Assembly (NCBI GenBank): GCA_030621105.1
Contig: JAUXIH010000075.1
Span: 1 to 5,513 of the forward strand
Direction: 5' to 3'
From: Dehalococcoidia bacterium
GTDB lineage: Bacteria; Chloroflexota; Dehalococcoidia; GIF9; AB-539-J10
DNA length: 5,513 nucleotides
Under the pieces are notes generated by a model. It was given only the letters and a program-made list of their open reading frames with translations. It ran no database searches and was not told where the DNA came from. Shown here one piece after another: positions 1 through 4,888 of the stretch. Positions within the stretch are counted from its first letter, which is position 1. Each line of letters opens with the position of its first letter. Position numbers and translations under genes: made by a program.

Positions 1-324
1 CATTCTGTTCCCCCTTGGCCCTCGAAGTGCCCTTCCGCCCTTGTTTTCGGACAACTTAAGCCAAAACCCTCTATACCTCTTATTAATACCGCCCGTGTTG
101 GAAACCCCCCTGGATTTTGATTTCAGAGCCTTTCTTCTCCCCTGCCTCGGAGTCAGCTTGCCTTTCAGGATATCCCCCACAGTAGAACGGGGAATGTCCA
201 TCCTGTCCGAAATCTGCCGGATGGTTAGTCCTTCCTCCCGCAGGGCAAGCAGCAGGTGCCTGGGCAACTTAGCCTTCGGCCTGCCGACCGGCAACTTCCT
301 GAGTCTGGTTATCTTAGCCTTCAT
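1..324 (-). CDS. Invertase/resolvase-like helix-turn-helix protein, partial (runs off left edge)
   Basis: The frame is open from an ATG at 324 to base 1 with no stop, giving at least 108 residues. Residues 14-17 read GRPK. Residues 22-55 then form a helix-turn-helix of the kind found at the C-terminus of Hin/resolvase recombinases and in small homeodomain-like regulators; EEGLTIRQISDRM followed by IPRSTVGDILKGK fits the two helices well. Residues 56-108 are very basic and low in complexity (many K, R and G), which suits nucleic-acid contact. No resolvase catalytic domain precedes the HTH, so this is probably a DNA-binding protein and not a full recombinase. It starts 18 bases after the peptidase stop, so it is probably the fourth gene of the integrase operon. 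Its ribosome binding site is weak (TTTGGA just upstream), which suggests translational dependence on the upstream gene. Function beyond DNA binding is unknown. Confidence 0.65.
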   Translation of the reverse strand, partial: MKAKITRLRKLPVGRPKAKLPRHLLLALREEGLTIRQISDRMDIPRSTVGDILKGKLTPRQGRRKALKSKSRGVSNTGGINKRYRGFWLKLSENKGGRALRGPRGNRM

Positions 325-342
325 TTTCCAAAGGCGATATGC

Positions 343-1197
343 CTACTCACTCTTCAGCAGGCCCAAAATCTCCATATAGGCATCCCTGAAGCTGGGCAGC
401 TTACCAAAATGCTTTGAGAACGTACCGCCGCTGAGTACCCCCCCCATTTCTATAAAAATCCGGTTCAGCCGCTCTGTAAATTCAGACTCCTCACTTACCG
501 CCGCTGTGCGCCTTTCCTGTACCTTCTTTTTCCGCAGAAAGCGCATAATTCCCTCTATAATCCCCCTATCAAGACTGCCATCATTTCCCATTGTACCTTC
601 TGGTATCTCTATATTGCCATTTGGCGATATTGGCATCGGTTCTTCAAGGCAGCCCATTTGGTCCAGAATGGAGGTTGTATCCGCCGCATAAAACAGAGCC
701 TCATATCGCTTGGTGCTGAGGCGGCCCTCATTCCATTCGTCATAAAATTCCTCGAACTCCGCCAGGTCATTTTTCTTTGCCCATTCATATCCTATCTTGA
801 AGCCACTGGTTTCCAGTATGGGCCGGGAATAGTTTACCATTTTAGACTCTTTCCCAAACCCCCATTTGACCACCAGCTTCTCTGCCTCCATTTCATGTAA
901 GGACGTCTTTCCCCGAGCTGCTTTATGGGCTAACTCGTGAGCAATAGCATGGACAATCTTGAATTCCGGTTCCTTCAAGAGGCTCTTATTCAGGATAATC
1001 AAATGCTCGATTGGAGAATCAAAGGACATATAAAAGCCAAGGTTGGTTTCCGCGTCAAACGAAACGATTTTCATGCGGGAGTCATACAGGTCGTCACGCA
1101 CCTTATCCGGGAGCCGCTGCATAACCTTCTCCACGTAGGGGCGGAATCCTTTATCACAGTCGCTCAACAACGCCTTTAGGCTCCTGCTGCTTTCCAT
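343..1197 (-). CDS. HExxH zinc metallopeptidase-like protein of the accessory module
   Basis: This 284-residue protein has a gluzincin-type active site: HAIAHELAH, with HELAH at residues 87-91 giving two zinc-ligand histidines and the catalytic Glu88. About 13 residues on, HEMEAEKLVVKWGF (101-114) supplies Glu candidates for the third ligand (E102 or E104), as in ImmA/IrrE-like and related cytoplasmic peptidases. The N-terminal 80 residues are mixed helix and strand, and residues 210-284 are charged and helical with no recognised domain. I see no signal peptide or membrane span, so it should be cytoplasmic. I chose ATG 1197 over an in-frame ATG at 1233 because GGGAGG lies 7 bases upstream of 1197. 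The gene follows the CPLC gene by 52 bases and precedes the HTH gene by 18. By analogy with ImmA it may cleave a regulator of the element; the substrate is unknown. Confidence 0.75.
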   Translation of the reverse strand: MESSRSLKALLSDCDKGFRPYVEKVMQRLPDKVRDDLYDSRMKIVSFDAETNLGFYMSFDSPIEHLIILNKSLLKEPEFKIVHAIAHELAHKAARGKTSLHEMEAEKLVVKWGFGKESKMVNYSRPILETSGFKIGYEWAKKNDLAEFEEFYDEWNEGRLSTKRYEALFYAADTTSILDQMGCLEEPMPISPNGNIEIPEGTMGNDGSLDRGIIEGIMRFLRKKKVQERRTAAVSEESEFTERLNRIFIEMGGVLSGGTFSKHFGKLPSFRDAYMEILGLLKSE

Positions 1198-1249
1198 ACC
1201 TACCCTCCCTTGCCTGGCTATCCTGGCTTTCATAGAAAGTTCAGGCAGC

Positions 1250-1561
1250 TCAGGCCAGAATCTCCAGAATCCTGTGGCATTGCCGCTTAATTTGGTCCTT
1301 TATGTCGTCCGGCAATTCCGCCAGGGTTTTACTATCCACCAGCTCGATGGTCGCTTCCTTGCTGCCGCGCCCTTTCCCGCTTAATTTATCCAGGCGCCAA
1401 ATGGGAGCGTGCTCAACATCGACCTTATCGAAACGCACCTCCCTTACTTTCCCTGTTCTCTGACTGATGCCATAGTCCAGCGGCCGGATCCAACCGCATA
1501 AAGGACAGGCAAGCCTTGCAACCGGATTCTGCGTCCCTTTTTCACTATCCTTGTAACCCAT
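1250..1561 (-). CDS. Small CPLC-motif protein overlapping the integrase 3' end
   Basis: This is a 103-residue protein of unknown family. It has one CxxC knuckle (ACPLCGW, Cys19 and Cys22) near the N-terminus and a Cys-His pair (CHRILE, 95-96) near the C-terminus, so a four-ligand zinc site is possible but not proven. The central part is charged and the last 20 residues are predicted helical. The ATG at 1561 is preferred over an upstream in-frame start at 1627 because GGAGGAG sits directly in front of it, and because 1561 leaves only a 17-base overlap with the integrase (stop 1547-1545). The Shine-Dalgarno is made of the integrase codons for Trp-Arg-Arg, so the two genes are probably translationally coupled. 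Roles such as recombination directionality factor or regulator are guesses from position only. Confidence 0.65.
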   Translation of the reverse strand: MGYKDSEKGTQNPVARLACPLCGWIRPLDYGISQRTGKVREVRFDKVDVEHAPIWRLDKLSGKGRGSKEATIELVDSKTLAELPDDIKDQIKRQCHRILEILA

Positions 1562-2423
1562 TTCTCCTCCAGTACAGAAGCAGCGGATGATGCTCAAAAA
1601 TCTCTTTATCAGATTGGGCCTCTTCACTTATCGGCGTCACTCCCTCCAGTCCCACAAAATGGCTGGCATGGTACCGGACATCCATGGCAAACTCCCTCTC
1701 CATGCCCTTCCACCTCATAAAAGAGTGTACAGAATACGCCGAGAGACCTGAGTTATCCAGGAGTGTCTTGACCGTGCGCCTGATACTATGCCAGCCCAGC
1801 CTTTGAGGCTTCAATGCTTGTAACTCGGGGATGTTTATTATCCTCCAGAACATCTGTGACATCTGGAAGAGGCTGTACCTTTCACTAAAATCATGCCTCT
1901 CCAGATAGGGATTTATCTCGTTCGGTATCAGGTGATACCTCTCCCTGCCGGATTTGACGGTGGAAATAAAGATAGTGCCTCTCTTGAGGTCTACGTCACC
2001 CGGTAACAGGTCGCACATTTCCTGCCGCCGCAGGCCATAGGTTGTAGAAAGAGCTAAAAAGCAGGACAGGTCACCGTCCAGCTTGCCGCTCTTGGCAGCC
2101 TCAATCATTATCCTGATAAGCTCAGGGTCAAGAGCCGGCTTGTACTCATCTCTCTGTCCTACTTGCGGCCCTTCGCCGCGGCGGAAAGGCCAGTCCAGCT
2201 TATTCACATTGAAAAGCCTTCTAATTACCCCGAAAGCAAAGCGGACCGTCCCCGGCGATTTCCCCCGCCTTTTCAGCTTGGCCAAGTACCTGTCGATGCT
2301 CCTCTTGTCCAGGTCATCGGCTGAGTTCAGGAAGCTCTTGGCGTAACTGATATAGTGATTCCTGTACCCGCTATCCGGTAGATTGGAAGCGTATTTTTCG
2401 AGCAGGTCGTCTCTTTCGCCCAT
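1545..2423 (-). CDS. Tyrosine recombinase / integrase
   Basis: This 292-residue protein has all the active-site elements of the tyrosine recombinase family. An N-terminal SAM-like core-binding domain covers about residues 5-80 (YISYAKSFL, SIDRYLAKLKRRGKSPGTV). In the catalytic domain the box I arginine is R132 (TYGLRRQEMCDLL), the beta-hairpin lysine is K157 (TVKSGRER), box II is H212-x-x-R215 (GWHSIRRTVKTLL), W238 takes the H/W position (FMRWKG), and the nucleophile is Y251 (DVRYHAS). Length is normal for a compact XerC/D-like or phage-type enzyme, and nothing is missing, so it should be active. ATG 2423 is the only sensible start: a TGA lies four codons upstream in frame, and AAGGAG lies 12 bases before it. 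A good promoter is at 2488-2460. It heads an operon with the CPLC, peptidase and HTH genes, as expected at one end of an integrative element. No att site could be assigned. Confidence 0.92.
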   Translation of the reverse strand: MGERDDLLEKYASNLPDSGYRNHYISYAKSFLNSADDLDKRSIDRYLAKLKRRGKSPGTVRFAFGVIRRLFNVNKLDWPFRRGEGPQVGQRDEYKPALDPELIRIMIEAAKSGKLDGDLSCFLALSTTYGLRRQEMCDLLPGDVDLKRGTIFISTVKSGRERYHLIPNEINPYLERHDFSERYSLFQMSQMFWRIINIPELQALKPQRLGWHSIRRTVKTLLDNSGLSAYSVHSFMRWKGMEREFAMDVRYHASHFVGLEGVTPISEEAQSDKEIFEHHPLLLYWRRNGLQG

Positions 2424-2459
2424 GGTCCCTATTCACTCCTTCAACATTCCAGCCAGAAT

Positions 2460-2488
2460 ATATTACGACATCCAGAACGGAATGTCAA
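2460..2488 (-). promoter_or_regulatory. Sigma-70 promoter of the integrase operon with operator-like dyads
   Basis: The -35 is a perfect TTGACA (2488-2483), followed by a 17-base spacer and the -10 TAATAT (2465-2460). The predicted start site is near 2453, leaving a leader of about 30 bases before the integrase ATG. An inverted repeat, GACAT (2486-2482) and ATGTC (2471-2467), lies across the -35 and spacer. A second pair, ACATTCC (2444-2450) and GGAATGT (2479-2485 on the plus strand), flanks the -10 and start site. Both look like operator sites for a repressor, but this is inferred from position only. Confidence 0.6.
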
Positions 2489-2525
2489 ACAGGAGCATAG
2501 CGGACTTGGATGGCTCGGACCAATC

Positions 2526-2675
2526 AGGTTCACCTCCACACGCGCGGGGGATACGGTTTAGTAGCCGCTACGGAGGTCCAATCCTATAAGTGCCATCCCC
2601 ACATGCGTGGGGGAATACGCTCCGGTAGTGTAAGTGGGGCGTATGCCCCACGGTTCGCCCTCCATGAGGAATATG
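2526..2675 (-). CRISPR. Degenerate type I-E-like CRISPR relic, three repeats and two spacers
   Basis: Read on the minus strand, three repeat-like units follow the I-E pattern GTATTCCCC, stem-loop, GGGGATGAACCG. Unit A (2675-2652) reads CATATTCCTC then ATGGAGGGCGAACCG, and has lost about 4 bases in the loop. Unit B (2618-2590) begins GTATTCCCCCACGCATG and has a perfect 6-bp stem (GTGGGG/CCCCAC around GCAT). Unit C (2554-2526) begins GTATCCCCCGCGCG and ends GGTGAACCT. The intervals are 33 bases (2651-2619) and 35 bases (2589-2555), close to the 32-33 base spacers of type I-E. Forward-strand translation gives PPHARGIR and HPHMRGG, the kind of peptide that spurious ORFs across I-E arrays produce. 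No two repeats are identical and no cas genes are in view, so this is a remnant or a CRISPR-derived regulatory element. An unrelated cluster of G/C hairpins remains possible. Confidence 0.5.
2634..2651. repeat. Perfect GC-rich hairpin inside the first CRISPR-like spacer
   Basis: GTGGGGC (2634-2640) and GCCCCAC (2645-2651) form a 7-bp stem with a 4-base loop. It occupies over half of the interval between repeat-like units A and B, which is unusual for an acquired spacer. It may be a decayed partial repeat or an independent structural element. It has no T-tract on either strand, so it is not a typical terminator. Confidence 0.6.
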
Positions 2676-2690
2676 TATCAGTGCTGATAC
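2675..2690. promoter_or_regulatory. 16-bp perfect palindrome, probable protein-binding site
   Basis: GTATCAGTGCTGATAC has 7-bp arms (GTATCAG/CTGATAC) around a 2-base centre. A further half-site TGATA follows at 2694-2698, giving three TGATA-type half-sites in about 25 bases. The short centre and lack of a T-run favour a dimeric protein site over an RNA hairpin. It lies between the lipoprotein gene's end and the CRISPR-like relic, about 190 bases upstream of the integrase promoter. Its ligand is unknown. Confidence 0.45.
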
Positions 2691-2742
2691 CCTCTGATAA
2701 TAAACATGAACGGGGGTGAGACACGAAAAAGCAGGAAGGATG

Positions 2743-3735
2743 CTAGGTTAAGGCTGCCTTAACCTTGCTGGCCACCTCTGCTGGCACCCATTCCGTCCAT
2801 AACGATTCATACTCCTTCAAGAACCAGATGGCAGCCTCACTGGTACTCGCCCCATTTTCCTGCATGAACGCCAGCATCTTATTGTTCTGGGCACAAGTGG
2901 TTTCATACTTACGGAGAAACTCCACTACTTCAGGAGCCCTATCCGGCAAACTGGCATTAACCACGATGGTAACCTTTTCAGAGGTATAAGCACAGCCTTT
3001 GGTGGTCTCCCATATTTCCTTATCAAAGGGCGGCTCCTCAATCTTGGTCATGCCAAGTTTGCCCATAATCCAAGTAGGCTCCCAGTAGTAGCCGAACCAG
3101 GACTCACCCTTCTCACAAGCGGTCGCCATAGAACCAGACAGGGCAGCCGCCGAACCGGCAGGAAAGTCATTATAGTACTTATCCAGTCCATAAGCCTTAA
3201 GCTTCTTGGAATTTATCTCATAGCTACCCCAGCCGGGCATGGAGTTAACAAAACGTCCCTTGGTCGAATCCTCAGGGTCTTTGAATAGTTCCCAGTACTG
3301 GGCCATATCATCGACGGATACACCTTCCGGCAGGTCACCATTCTCAATCATAGAAGTTGGCACCAGCCATCCCTGCCAACTATCAAGAAAGTTGCCCCCC
3401 AAGTCAACTATCTTACCAGAAGCGATGTGTTTCTTATAGGCTTCCCTGTGGGTTTCTGTCCAACATTCCATAGATATATCTATATCGCCGCATGCTAAAC
3501 CCTCAAATACGGGAATTGGCGTGCCGGGAACTGACTGCGACTGATAGCCATAGCCATGTTCCAAAATGAAAGCAGCGATGGAATTATGCACTTCAATGCT
3601 GTCGTACAACATGTCGGCGAAGATAAGGGTTTTTGGTGGAGCCTGAGCCCCACAACCAGTGAAAGGTATCAGCAAGAGTGAAATACCTAGAACAACCGCC
3701 AAAATCTTGATTCCTGGTCCTTGTTTTTTACCCAT
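2743..3735 (-). CDS. Glycine betaine/proline-type ABC transporter substrate-binding lipoprotein (OpuAC/ProX family)
   Basis: This 330-residue protein captures a quaternary-ammonium or similar compatible solute outside the membrane and delivers it to an ABC importer. Residues 8-27 are the hydrophobic segment of a lipoprotein signal, ending in FTGC with the lipid-anchored Cys28. The mature part matches the OpuAC fold: an early FADMLYDSIEVHN block, VFEGLACGDIDISMECWTE (77-95), and GESWFGYYWEPTWIMGK (210-226). Trp92, Trp213, Tyr216, Tyr217 and Trp218 are candidates for the aromatic cage that binds betaine; the exact ligand is not provable here. ATG 3735 is chosen over an in-frame start at 3768 because AGGAGG is 7 bases upstream and 3735 avoids overlap with hicA. 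The gene begins 17 bases after the hicA stop, so it is probably cotranscribed. No permease or ATPase gene is in the window, so it is an orphan binding protein or the far end of a split operon. Confidence 0.88.
   Translation of the reverse strand: MGKKQGPGIKILAVVLGISLLLIPFTGCGAQAPPKTLIFADMLYDSIEVHNSIAAFILEHGYGYQSQSVPGTPIPVFEGLACGDIDISMECWTETHREAYKKHIASGKIVDLGGNFLDSWQGWLVPTSMIENGDLPEGVSVDDMAQYWELFKDPEDSTKGRFVNSMPGWGSYEINSKKLKAYGLDKYYNDFPAGSAAALSGSMATACEKGESWFGYYWEPTWIMGKLGMTKIEEPPFDKEIWETTKGCAYTSEKVTIVVNASLPDRAPEVVEFLRKYETTCAQNNKMLAFMQENGASTSEAAIWFLKEYESLWTEWVPAEVASKVKAALT
2745..2765 (-). terminator. Stem-loop over the stop codon of the lipoprotein gene, possible weak terminator
   Basis: AGGTTAAGG (2745-2753) and CCTTAACCT (2757-2765) form a perfect 9-bp stem with a 3-base loop, covering the last codons and part of the stop of the substrate-binding protein gene. 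In the transcribed strand a run of five T residues (2730-2726) lies 14 bases after the stem. That is too far for a standard intrinsic terminator, so the structure may instead protect the mRNA 3' end. Confidence 0.3.
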
Positions 3736-3752
3736 ATCGCTACCTCCTCGTA

Positions 3753-3971
3753 TTATCTCTCTAACCATTCTTCTTTGGTGACCCCAGCTCGTCTCAAAAT
3801 TCGGAAAAGGAGGGCAACTCCAATCTCTCTGCGATGTGGGTTAGGAATGATTAACACCAGATTGCCTTTTATCATATATGGATGTTTCCCGCCTTGATAT
3901 GGACCATCAAAACCAAGCTTACGAAGCTGTCTCACTAAATCTGGCCATGAAACAGGCGAAAGCTCAGCCAC
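3753..3971 (-). CDS. hicA: HicA-family mRNA interferase toxin
   Basis: This 72-residue protein has the length and layout of HicA, a small double-stranded-RNA-binding-domain-like ribonuclease that cleaves mRNA until HicB binds it. The N-terminus (SWPDLVRQLRKLGF) is the first helix. GGKHPYMIKG (27-36) carries the catalytic-position His29, and LVLIIPNPHRREIGVALLFRILRRAGVTKEEWLE is the usual central strand and C-terminal helix, with the family's P-x-H-x-x-E-I pattern. The start is GTG 3971, overlapping the hicB stop by 8 bases (GTGGCTGA), so toxin translation is probably coupled to antitoxin translation; AAAGG lies about 10 bases upstream. All family landmarks seem present, so the toxin is probably active. 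The order is antitoxin first, the reverse of E. coli hicAB but common in other bacteria. Confidence 0.88.
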   Translation of the reverse strand: MAELSPVSWPDLVRQLRKLGFDGPYQGGKHPYMIKGNLVLIIPNPHRREIGVALLFRILRRAGVTKEEWLER

Positions 3972-4218
3972 TGACTTCTAACCTTTTAAGCTCTTCTACC
4001 CTATGTTCTCCTATAGGGGGGATGGGTAGTCCTCCTTTAAGTCTTACCACAAGCCAACCATCAATAACCTCAGCCAAATTATGGCGGCACTCCTCAAGGG
4101 TTTTGCCGGCAGCCCAGACGCCTCCAAGCTCTGAAACCTCTCCGTAGTATGGCTCTTCATCTTCTATGATTTCATACTTTGCCTTACTCAAGGCAGCCTC
4201 GATATACTCCGTAATCAA
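3964..4218 (-). CDS. hicB: HicB-family antitoxin with TTG start
   Basis: This 84-residue protein matches the short HicB/UPF0150 antitoxin: YEIIEDEEPYYGEVSELGGVWAAGKTLEECRHNLAEVIDGWLVVRL is the degenerate RNase H-like domain that binds and blocks HicA. A long C-terminal ribbon-helix-helix or HTH region is absent; only about 20 residues follow the core (PIPPIGEHRVEELKRL), so operon autoregulation by this protein is uncertain. The start is TTG 4218. There is no in-frame ATG anywhere in the gene, and a strong GGGAGGTG lies about 6 bases upstream. The TTG overlaps the stop of a short upstream ORF as TTGA, a coupling arrangement. It is followed by hicA with an 8-base overlap. Confidence 0.88.
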   Translation of the reverse strand: MITEYIEAALSKAKYEIIEDEEPYYGEVSELGGVWAAGKTLEECRHNLAEVIDGWLVVRLKGGLPIPPIGEHRVEELKRLEVSG

Positions 4219-4334
4219 TTTTTCACCTCCCTTACCCTTTCTATCCCACTTCCCCTGAGAACTTCCCTGATTGACGCCGACAAGACATACCTCTTAGGCG
4301 GCACAACCTCAAAAAAAGATGCGTCATTCCTCAT
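4215..4334 (-). CDS. Short ORF coupled to hicB, unknown function
   Basis: A 39-residue frame starts at ATG 4334 (MRNDASFFEV) and ends REVKN with a TGA that overlaps the hicB TTG start by four bases. An alternative ATG at 4364 gives 49 residues. I do not recognise the protein. The coupling overlap is the best evidence that it is translated, since its last codons also supply hicB's Shine-Dalgarno. Against this, it has no clear ribosome binding site of its own, and the frame is continuous with the interrupted PIN frame upstream. It may therefore be the leftover end of a decayed or fused gene, or just a leader peptide. A run of seven T (4317-4311) encodes its Ser-Phe-Phe and could be a mutational hot spot. 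Confidence 0.35.
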   Translation of the reverse strand: MRNDASFFEVVPPKRYVLSASIREVLRGSGIERVREVKN

Positions 4335-4403
4335 GCTTGCATTCCACTTCACCCCAAGCCACATTGGCAGGGGCGGACCCACCGGGCTTATGTTTTGCTC
4401 CCG

Positions 4404-4496
4404 TCACCGGCGCCAGAGAGCCTCCGCACGCTCGCTGTATTCCTCGGGGAGGAGGAGCATCAGCACCAGGCTGGCATCAACGCACGCCTGCAGCAT
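4404..4496 (-). pseudogene. PIN-domain (VapC-like) toxin remnant ended by premature TGA
   Basis: An ATG at 4496 begins MLQACVDASLVLMLLLPEEY, then SERAEALWRR and a TGA (4406-4404). This is a good match to the first strand and helix of PIN-domain ribonucleases, with the first catalytic aspartate at Asp7 (VDAS) and the typical LLLPEE turn. Full PIN toxins are about 130-150 residues; this frame has 30. The same frame stays open after the TGA for 62 more codons, and its first part (REQNISPVGPPLP) resembles the mid-PIN strand, but the EV and later acidic residues of the family are not found in order, so further frameshifts are likely. It starts 2 bases after the stop of the HTH antitoxin-like gene, the normal place for the partner toxin. 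The toxin is therefore very probably dead. Confidence 0.65.
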
Positions 4497-4498
4497 GG

Positions 4499-4786
4499 TC
4501 AAGGGTGGCTCCTTCTCGATTCCTCAATGAGTTCAGCCACGTCTATCAGGCCCACCCGGGCCCTGATCCCTTCCCGCAGGGTCCGCGCCCGCTCCAGCGC
4601 GTCCGCTTTTAAAGCTCTTCCCCTGGTCCCCTTGAAAGCTTCCAGGGCCTGGCGGTCCACAAACCACTGCATCCCCAGTTTCTGAGCAGGGAGCTCCCGC
4701 CCTCTCACGTATCGCCGCACCTGCCCGAGGGAACGGCCCAAGTCACGCGCCACTTCTTGCAATGTGAGAAGACTCTTAGTTTCCAC
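4499..4786 (-). CDS. Excisionase-type helix-turn-helix protein, antitoxin partner of a PIN toxin
   Basis: This is a 95-residue protein with a GTG start. Residues 6-52 (LLTLQEVARDLGRSLGQVRRYVRGRELPAQKLGMQWFVDRQALEAF) are a MerR/excisionase-type HTH with its small wing, as in the HTH_17 family. Residues 60-95 are a charged amphipathic tail (DALERARTLREGIRARVGLIDVAELIEESRR), as expected of the toxin-binding end of an antitoxin. GTG 4786 is chosen because GGAGGAG lies 7 bases upstream; an in-frame start at 4849 would have to lie inside the -35 box and would add a Pro/Cys-rich stretch read from the promoter. The PIN remnant follows 2 bases after the stop, supporting an antitoxin role. With the toxin broken, the protein may survive as a regulator of its own promoter. 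A phage-style excisionase role cannot be excluded. Confidence 0.75.
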   Translation of the reverse strand: METKSLLTLQEVARDLGRSLGQVRRYVRGRELPAQKLGMQWFVDRQALEAFKGTRGRALKADALERARTLREGIRARVGLIDVAELIEESRRSHP

Positions 4787-4803
4787 CTTGTCGCTCCTCC
4801 AAT

Positions 4804-4824
4804 TATGTTGCTGACAACAACATA
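4804..4824. promoter_or_regulatory. Operator-like inverted repeat over the -10 of the antitoxin promoter
   Basis: TATGTTG (4804-4810) and CAACATA (4818-4824) are perfect 7-bp arms with a 7-base centre. The repeat covers part of the -10 box and the predicted start site. A dimer of the encoded HTH protein binding here would block transcription, the standard autoregulation of antitoxins. The identity of the binding protein is inferred from position. Confidence 0.55.
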
Positions 4825-4849
4825 TACCAGGTGGGGGGGGCGGTGTCAA
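4821..4849 (-). promoter_or_regulatory. Promoter of the toxin-antitoxin island with a G8-tract spacer
   Basis: The -35 is a perfect TTGACA (4849-4844) and the -10 is TATATG (4826-4821), separated by exactly 17 bases. The spacer contains eight C residues in the transcribed strand (G8 at 4833-4840 on the plus strand). The expected start site is near 4814, about 28 bases before the GTG. No other convincing promoter appears between here and hicB, so this may drive the whole run down to the lipoprotein gene. Confidence 0.65.
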
Positions 4850-4888
4850 GTAGGGCCGGCTGAACAGTTGACTGGCCGAATAGGAGCT

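Noticed and set aside
41..379. Plus-strand frame of 112 residues near the left edge
   Set aside because: It is the shadow of the minus-strand HTH gene, whose translation shows a clear helix-turn-helix and reading-frame continuity to the edge.
1198..1233. Upstream start for the peptidase, with a first line (MKARIARQGR) resembling that of the HTH gene (MKAKITRLRK)
   Set aside because: The Shine-Dalgarno fits the ATG at 1197, and the similarity of ten residues is too short to claim a duplication.
2083..2346. Plus-strand frame of 87 residues inside the integrase
   Set aside because: It is antisense to conserved catalytic-domain codons of the recombinase and has no start signal.
2510..2719. Plus-strand frame of 69 residues across the repeat region
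   Set aside because: Its peptide repeats (HLHTRGG, HPHMRGG) are simply translated CRISPR-like repeats, it has no Shine-Dalgarno, and it crosses hairpins.
4404..4406. TGA read as tryptophan (alternative genetic code) in the PIN frame
   Set aside because: The CPLC, HTH antitoxin, hicB, DUF5679 and Cys/His-rich genes all use TGA as a sensible stop, so the code is standard.
4319..4685. Three overlapping plus-strand frames of 65-97 residues
   Set aside because: They are antisense to the HTH antitoxin and PIN remnant, have Pro/Arg/Ser-rich unlikely composition, and lack ribosome binding sites.
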